From NCBI GenBank assembly GCA_018398575.1, contig JAGTXZ010000014.1, positions 186,001-250,000 on the forward strand: a stretch of DNA of 64,000 nucleotides, given 5' to 3'. The stretch comes from Ampelomyces quisqualis. Lineage: Eukaryota; Ascomycota; Dothideomycetes; Pleosporales; Phaeosphaeriaceae. Positions 58,012 through 64,000 of the stretch are shown here, piece after piece; the stretch's first letter is position 1, and each line of letters starts with the position of its first letter. The notes under the pieces are model-generated. The model saw only the letters and a list, made by a program, of their open reading frames with translations, was not told where the DNA came from and made no database searches. Made by a program: the position numbers and the translations under genes.

Positions 58012-60169
58012 TAGAGACTGTTGTCGTTACTTTCAGAACAGCAAATCCATGGCCTTGCATGAAGATGAATGAATTTTCTCTTTTCTACTTCTCTTGATGT
58101 GGAATGTCGGTTCGTGAGGGAAGGGTACTTTGACTTCACAACAGGTCAGGAGTTGAATATATCCGCCGACCGTTACATAGATGGATGCGATCTTCGGGCT
58201 GCATAGCATGAACTCACAGCCAAACCGCCATCAACGGCGAAGGTATGTATCTGCAGTTCAAGAGTGCATTCATCGGAGCTGAACATCAACATCTTCGCTC
58301 CGTTGAGCTATGCGAGTAAGCTGGTGTGTCTGTCCCTGGCCTCTATACAATCTGAAGCTTGCGATAGCACGCCAGGGCCGCCTGGACGATGCTGAATACG
58401 TTCGAGAAAAACATATCGCTGAGGTCGCGCCAGAAGAAGCAACATATGGCTGCAGTAACAGACGGACCGGTCTGCACAGGATCGCCGGGTCTACAAGGAA
58501 GCGCAAGTTTTGCCAAGGCAAGGCAAAATTACGCGAGATAGGGATTGGCGGACACCCGGAGAACTGCAATTAAACCGGGTCGAAAACATCCATGGCGAGA
58601 TCAAGGTGCACCCGGTTGTTGTCGCGGCGGAGAAGAAAAAGAAACCCAAGCGCAAATTCTGAAGGAGGACCAGACGAACAACAGCTTTCTGAGAAGAGTT
58701 CGTGAGAAGAGAGACATACAGGTGGTTAGATCAACCCAGCGATTTTGCAAAAGTCTATTTACCCTATATGGGATCAAGCTCTCTTACTTGCTGCATTGAC
58801 GTCCTTAGGGGAGCCCGAGATGGCTTGATAAAAGTTTCGCCAAGGTGCTACACATGCGATATGAAATCTCGGCGTCATGGAGAGGCACAACATCATACCC
58901 AGCTGGAATCGTACGGACTAAATCTTGCTCCACGTTCCTGCCTCTTCGTTTGGCTTGCACACAACAAGGCGCACCGGGCGGGATCTTCCTCCCAGTCCAT
59001 TCATCTTGGCCTTCAACCTGAGTGGCTGACAATCCAATAGCACTTTTATCCTGCAGGGACAACCCAAGGTTCGAGCACTGCGGTCTGCTCGGATACACCG
59101 CTCACCTTCTTGCAACCGAAAAGTTAGCACTTCAGCTCGTAGCACTGGATCGCGTACGCTCGCTAGATCTTGTCTGTTGGAAGGGTGAAACGTCAGGTAT
59201 CTTGGGCGGGTGGCCGGGTAGGGCTAGCTATCTGGGGCGGCTCTTGCGCCGGCGGTAACACCGAATTCAAGCAGTTGATTTGACGCAACAATACCAAACC
59301 TCAACCTCCTAATTTAAGACCATTTTTTTTTCTAGAAAGGTAGAGTGTGCTTGAACAGCCTATATTAAGTCTTGTGTAAAGTCTTTCCAGGGTAAAAAAT
59401 ACGTTTCTGTGGTGATTCAGTATCGTACCCTCCATCAGCTTAGATTCGGTGTTACCGCCGGCGCTAGAGAGGCGGGAAGCGGAACGGATGTCGAATGGCG
59501 CATCATTGTTCAGCTAAGCTCAAAGGGGCTAGATCGTAAGACAAGCCGTATCCGCAAATACTCTTTCCCTTTCGCTTATGGCCCCTGCCACCCCATCACT
59601 CTCACTTCATTCACTTCAGTACAGCATTCTACTACTTATGTGATGGAGTTTTTCTGCTTGATCAACCATTTCTTGATGTAGGGACGATTGCGTCTTCAGA
59701 AAGCATTCCGAACTTTTAATCGAAAGGGAACCAGCGGATGGCTGGTTGATGAGATGCGTAGCAAGTAGTGTGAATGCTTTAGAGAGCCTGAATATATCGA
59801 ACGGCACGCATTCCTTGCAGGCGTTTTCATAGACTAACACTTGTTTTGTGATGGCTTGCTTCTGCAGGGCATGGCCTATCTTCCAAAATGTCAGCCAGGC
59901 AGGTGGAGAAAGCAAGTCGAGCAAGAACGCAACTTGGCGAGAATGCGGAGATTGTGTATAGAGCAGTGTCGGTACGATAAAGCCTTAACATCTTTGCACG
60001 TAATTCTGAGTAGTGATTTCGAGTTTGATCGTGATAGGTCTCAGTCGGTGCGACAGATTGTTGTGTCAAGGTCCAAGATGCGTGCAAGTTATATCTTGGA
60101 GCGAAGGAGGTTGCCAGTACAATTCATATATTTTAATAAAAAGTTCGGTTCCTCCGATGAAATACATAG
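58012..60169. other. Intergenic, no gene recognised
   Basis: Several frames of 75-157 codons exist on both strands (for example 59841-60314 plus, which runs antisense over the COX18 3' end), but none shows a conserved motif, good composition or splice links. The function of this 2.1-kb stretch is unknown. Confidence 0.4.
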
Positions 60170-61162
60170 CTATCGCAATTTCCGTTCCCTAGGAAGCGGC
60201 TTCGGTGGCATCTGGAGCGGTCTCTTGCATGCTGTAAAGCCTCTTGGTGCTGGGTATTTCCAGTCAAGCCAAATGTTCCAGAGCATAACAGACGACGTGC
60301 TTGAAGCCCAGTAGAGCATCATGGCGGCTGGCAATTCTTGACAAAGGGGACCAACTAGCAGAGAAACACCTAGAAGGACTTTACGGATGATGCGTGTCCA
60401 CGAGGCATCATTCTCGACTGTATTCTTCGACAGATAGATGTTGGCAAACATAAGACCTGAGACTACAAACGGCAGAGTGCCCGTCGGGTCCGGAAGGAGT
60501 AGGTCTTGGAACCAGAGTATGCCCTCATTTGCGAGTCCTGGTTCAAACCATTTGCTAGTTGTGACAGCCATGTCGCCGACAGTGGTCTGAGCTTCCTCGC
60601 CTTTGAAGAAAGAAAAACCCAAACCCAGTAGACCGTCGCGCGCACCGCACTTCTGCCTGATGGCTTCGGCGATTGCGAAGAAAATTGGGATTTGAGCAAA
60701 GGTCCAGCTGATCTGGCCGGTAAGCGTGACGTTCCACCTTTTGTCGAGCTTCGCCGTTTCTTCCTTCACTTGCTTTTTTACGGCTACTATGAGTTCCTGG
60801 GGAGACTGGAAACCTGGTTTTTGCATAATTTCGTCTCGATTGCGGAAAGCAAGTGCTTGTCGCAGAGGGTGCAGGCCAACGTAGCGTGCTGTGAGCGATC
60901 GGGCCCACGCGCCGGCGGTCGTGACAAGCAATGCTCGGGTAAAGAAAGCTGTGAGCGGAAGTGCGGCGTACCAGGGCACGCCGGCGTGGAGGACATTCAT
61001 CATCTCATGCGGGAGGTAGAGCACGGCATCGAGAACGGGGTCCTGTCGAGGCGCCGATTCGTGAAATGAGCGGAGTGACGTGCGGCATCTTGTTGCTGGA
61101 CATGCAGCGGACCACAAAGAGAGCAATTGACGGGCGGGCCGCCGTACTAGCGTTGAGGACAT
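60170..61162 (-). CDS. cox18: Mitochondrial inner-membrane insertase COX18 (Oxa1/YidC family)
   Basis: Intronless frame of 330 residues from the ATG at 61162 (MSSTLVRRPARQLLSLWSAA), a strong Arg-rich mitochondrial presequence. The Oxa1/YidC core follows: GVPWYAALPLTAFFTRALLV (first span), a matrix loop with a charged helix (VKKQVKEETAKLDKRW), FAQIPIFFAIAEAIRQKCG (second span), ANEGILWFQDLLLPDPTGTL (the usual W-F-xD-L-x-xPD segment), PFVVSGLMFANIYL, a helix near RIIRKVLLGVSLLVGPLC and AAMMLYWASSTSSVMLWNIW (last span). The length and the missing long C-terminal ribosome-binding tail distinguish it from Oxa1 and fit Cox18, which exports the C-terminal domain of Cox2 across the inner membrane during cytochrome oxidase assembly. 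It is divergent from ALG11. Confidence 0.88.
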   Translation of the reverse strand: MSSTLVRRPARQLLSLWSAACPATRCRTSLRSFHESAPRQDPVLDAVLYLPHEMMNVLHAGVPWYAALPLTAFFTRALLVTTAGAWARSLTARYVGLHPLRQALAFRNRDEIMQKPGFQSPQELIVAVKKQVKEETAKLDKRWNVTLTGQISWTFAQIPIFFAIAEAIRQKCGARDGLLGLGFSFFKGEEAQTTVGDMAVTTSKWFEPGLANEGILWFQDLLLPDPTGTLPFVVSGLMFANIYLSKNTVENDASWTRIIRKVLLGVSLLVGPLCQELPAAMMLYWASSTSSVMLWNIWLDWKYPAPRGFTACKRPLQMPPKPLPRERKLR

Positions 61163-61342
61163 GATGTGTTGAGAAAAAGTTTGGTGTTGCACTTTCTGTC
61201 ACGCATCGAACTCTGGCGCGGGACAAAGCTTGAGGCTTGAGCACGCGCCATCCCACCTGTCTCAAGCTTCGTGCAGAGCAGCAAATGCCTGTCATCTCCT
61301 CAACCTCCCTCTTGCCGTGGCAGCTTTGGAGGAGTGGTCGCG
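61163..61342. promoter_or_regulatory. Bidirectional promoter cox18 / alg11
   Basis: The two start codons are only 180 bp apart on opposite strands, so both genes must use this short interval. No TATA box was seen. Confidence 0.6.
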
Positions 61343-63091
61343 ATGGCGCTTCTGGTCATCATCCTCTCGCTCCTGGTCGGCACCGTCGTCTCTGTCATAC
61401 TCTTACCCAAGACCCTGCACCTGCTCGCCGAGCTAGTAGGCCGTCGTCTGCGCCATGCGTCCCGTACACGACGAGAGCTGCTTCTGGACCGCGTCGCCGC
61501 AGAGACCAAGGCGTTGGAGGCAGAAGGCAAGACAAAGAGCACCGAAGATGATGACTGGGAGAAGATAGTGCCTTCTCCAAAGGGCAGCCCACCCAACCGG
61601 GCCCAGGCGGGTGTGGAGTGGAATGGCGTCGTGGGCTTCTTGCACCCATTCTGGTACAATGGAGACTTTGTCTGCCTCAGTTCCTCGCTGACAGGACTGT
61701 AGCAACGCAGGAGGAGGCGGCGAACGAGTACTGTGGGCAGCTATTCGAGCAACACAAAGGCGCTGGCCCCAAGCTCTCTGCGTCGTCTACACGGGCGATC
61801 ATGATGTTGACAAGACAGCTATTCTCAGGCGCGTCAAGGATCGCTTCAACATCCATCTCCACCCGCCGACCGTCCACTTCCTCTACCTCACGACGCGCCA
61901 TTGGGTACTTGCCAGCACGTGGCCACGCTTCACACTATTGGGACAATCGCTAGGTTCCGTCATCCTCGCCTATGATGCCCTCTCCCTTCTTGTGCCGGAC
62001 ATATTCATCGACACCATGGGATATGCCTTTTCGCTCGCGCTGTCCTCATGGTTCTTCCCGAGCGTACCAACAGGCGCCTACGTCCACTATCCCACCATTT
62101 CGACCGACATGCTCGACTCGCTGGAGGCAGGGGGACAGGGTGTCAATGCAGGTGCAGGAGAGGGATATCGGGGTACGGTGAAGAAAAAGTACTGGCAGCT
62201 GTTCGCACAACTCTACAGCAAGGTTGGCAGCACCATCGACGTGGTCATGACAAATTCAACCTGGACACAGCGCCACATCCAATCACTCTGGAGCGCAAAT
62301 CGCGATGCTCAAACCGCGCTAGTAAACAAGGACATCAACGTCGTGTTCCCTCCAGTCGCAGTTGAAGACGTGACCGAAGCTGTTCAAGTCTCGGAAGCCA
62401 GCGAAAAACGACGTGGTCCAGCACTGCTATACATCGCGCAATTCCGACCCGAAAAGAACCACCAGCTCATCCTTGAAGCCTTCGCATCATTCGTCCACTC
62501 TCATCCCAAACTCACCGCCTACCCCGGCCAGACTCCCACACTCGTCTTGATAGGCTCTGTACGTGGCTCGCACGACGACGCCAAGCGCGTATACAATCTG
62601 CGCCTCTTGGCCCACGAGCTCAAAGTTGATGAACACGTCGAGTTCCTCTGCGACGCGCCTTGGCCCTTGATGCTGGAGTGGATGGGCAAGGCAAGCGTTG
62701 GCGTGAATGGCATGTGGAACGAGCACTTTGGTATCGGTGTCGTTGAGTACCAAGCTGCGGGTCTCATTTCAGTGGTGAATGATTCCGGAGGTCCGAAACT
62801 CGATATCGTGGTCAAGGTTGATGGAAAACCTACTGGTATGTTCCCTGACCTTGCCCTGCTGACAAATGATGTATATTTGCTAACGAACATCAAGGGTTCC
62901 ACGCTACCACGGCGCAGGAATATGCCGACGGTTTCCATAAAGCGCTCTCGCTGTCATCACAGGAAACGCTGGCGATGCGGCATAGAGCGCGTAAGTCGGC
63001 TGAGCGCTTTACAGATCGCGGGTTTGCGGAGAAGTGGCTCGCGAACATGGAGAAGCTAGTCGCTCTCCAAACTGCGCGGAGGAACAATTGA
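61343..63091 (+). CDS. alg11: ALG11 alpha-1,2-mannosyltransferase
   Basis: Three-exon model: 61343-61653, 61703-62835, 62895-63091, giving 546 residues. An N-terminal membrane anchor (MALLVIILSLLVGTVVSVIL) is followed by the GT4/GT-B fold. Landmarks are VGFLHPFCNAGGGGERVLWA (the first junction restores FCN-A-GGGGERVLW), YDALSLLVPDIFIDTMGYAF, GAYVHYPTISTDML, NSTWTQRHI, YIAQFRPEKNHQLILEAFAS and the E-x7-E donor motif EHFGIGVVEYQAAG. The C-terminus YADGFHKALSL then AERFTDRGFAEKW is typical. ALG11 adds the fourth and fifth mannoses to the dolichol-linked oligosaccharide on the cytosolic face of the ER, for N-glycosylation, using GDP-mannose. The second donor is GTATGT, and the acceptor at 62894 is preceded by a CTAAC branch point. 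Confidence 0.93.
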
Positions 63092-63767
63092 TCAAATGAG
63101 GTTGATTAACCTTACATAGACGCAAGCATTTATGATACCACACATGGCATTGGGCTGGGAAACGGCGCATTGAGAATCGAGACATCTTACACACCTGAAA
63201 TACATGCATGAAATAGAGTCCTTACATGGACTTTGCTATCATATCCTCATCTCTCTCGTCTAGTAGAATTGCGTGGCCAGAGAATTTGACTATGCTTCGA
63301 CCGGAAGTGTTAGGCAACATGAGGGTTAATTCCATATCGCGCGAATGAGTTTGTACGTGTCTTCGAAACCAGAAGTCGATCCCCTGTACGCATGAAGCCA
63401 AGCTGTTTACCTCCCAGTTGTGGGGAATGTGCACCTCGATTGTGTTCGGTGGAAAACTAGCCTTTCCAAAGTATTTCTCTGCTGGGGTAAGCATGTTCAC
63501 GATCACGTTGATCAGCATTCAACAATGCAACGCAGAATGTCGACTAGCAACAGCTGTCCAGGGTATTGCACTTTTCGAGTATTCCTTTGAACCTGTCATC
63601 CTATACACATCTCAAGACGCCGTCATTGTATTCTCCTAGATGATCCGTATGCATGGCATGTTACGGAAAGGTCGTGAACGATCTGCCCCAGCAGTGGGAG
63701 TATGCCGCTGATTCCTTTTGGACACCCCGAGTAAGACAAGTGTGGAAGAAGAAACGAAACAGGGCGC
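63092..63767. other. Convergent spacer with one small ORF
   Basis: This lies between the 3' ends of alg11 (plus) and the P1 gene (minus). A minus-strand ATG frame of 98 codons (63222-63518) has even composition but no recognised motif; it could be a small unknown protein or chance. It is not called as a gene. Confidence 0.35.
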
Positions 63768-64000
63768 TTAGTCGAAGAGACCGAAGCCCATGTCGTCGTC
63801 TGACTCCTCTTTCTCTGTGCGATATGTGTTAGCCTCGATTGTACGCTGGCTTGATGGGTGAGAAGACGTACCCTCCTCCTTCGCCTCTTCTGCTGGCGCA
63901 GCATCACCGCCAGCTGCGGCACCGCCAGCAGCGCCGGCCGCTGGTGCAGCAGCAGCGCCGCCGCCTGAGCCGACGTTCAGGAGCAAGTCCTTGATATCCT
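63768..64000 (-). CDS. 60S acidic ribosomal protein P1, 3' part (runs off the window)
   Basis: Two 3' exons are present on the minus strand: 63872-64000 (continuing beyond the window) and 63768-63814, with a 57-nt intron (GTACGT donor, CACAG acceptor). The visible protein starts DIKDLLLNVGSGGGAAAAPA, has the Ala/Gly hinge and an acidic stretch, and ends KEESDDDMGFGLFD, the hallmark of eukaryotic stalk proteins. IKDLLLNVGSGGG identifies P1 and not P2. P1/P2 dimers bind P0 on the large subunit and recruit translation GTPases. The N-terminal half of the gene lies outside the window. Confidence 0.93.
   Translation of the reverse strand, partial: DIKDLLLNVGSGGGAAAAPAAGAAGGAAAGGDAAPAEEAKEEGTSSHPSSQRTIEANTYRTEKEESDDDMGFGLFD

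Noticed and set aside
59841..60314. 157-codon plus-strand ORF overlapping the COX18 3' end
   Set aside because: It has a non-ATG start, runs antisense to a confident gene for a third of its length, and has no recognisable motif.
63222..63518. 98-codon minus-strand ORF between alg11 and the P1 gene
   Set aside because: It has an ATG and even composition but no known motif. It could be real; the evidence is too thin to call.
1..64000. Secondary-metabolite cluster, CRISPR array, or intact transposon
   Set aside because: There is no polyketide synthase, peptide synthetase or terpene synthase, no regular direct repeats with unique spacers, and no intact transposase or reverse-transcriptase frame.

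Overview
This 64 kb window is nuclear DNA of a filamentous ascomycete (Pezizomycotina). The gene content points to a plant-associated dothideomycete such as a member of the Pleosporales; that placement is inferred from gene families and style, not from a database match. The evidence is short introns of mostly 46-60 nt with GTRNGY donors and CTRAY branch points, a tRNA-Phe with a 14-nt intron, and fungal orthologues such as PHO81/NUC-2, Rsp5/HulA, CRM1, ALG11, COX18 and cwf18. A secreted pectate lyase, BTB/POZ and rhodopsin-like membrane proteins, and AT-rich decayed patches between genes fit the same picture.

Layout. 0-5 kb: a decayed BTB-like gene beside an intact BTB gene. 6-14.5 kb: a single-span Ser/Pro-rich membrane protein, a steroid 5-alpha-reductase-like enzyme, tRNA-Phe(GAA), the splicing factor cwf18 and a mitochondrial PPR protein. 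14.5-19.4 kb: a gene-free interval that holds an old, strongly diverged tandem repeat array (nine units of about 200-280 bp) and, upstream of it, a weaker set of about 170-bp repeats. 19.4-23.5 kb: a DUR3-type urea transporter, then an AT-rich patch. 23.5-45.5 kb: a dense housekeeping block with a zinc-knuckle protein, an R3H-SUZ protein, Rsp5, an MCP2-like ABC1 kinase, PHO81, CRM1 and a cupin. 45.5-55.6 kb: a gene-poor accessory-looking stretch with a rhodopsin-like protein, an M28 aminopeptidase fragment, TMEM14, an EamA transporter and decayed DNA. 55.6-64 kb: a pectate lyase, a DnaJ protein, the COX18/ALG11 divergent pair and the 3' part of ribosomal protein P1.

Functional themes. Several genes concern nutrient sensing and uptake: PHO81 (phosphate), DUR3 (urea) and Rsp5 (which ubiquitinates permeases in other fungi). 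Others serve mitochondria (PPR protein, MCP2-like kinase, COX18), nuclear export (CRM1), glycosylation (ALG11) and RNA metabolism (cwf18, zinc knuckle, R3H-SUZ). They are not arranged as a pathway cluster, and no secondary-metabolite, CRISPR or recognisable intact transposon locus is present. All multi-exon models were built by eye from splice signals and reading-frame continuity.
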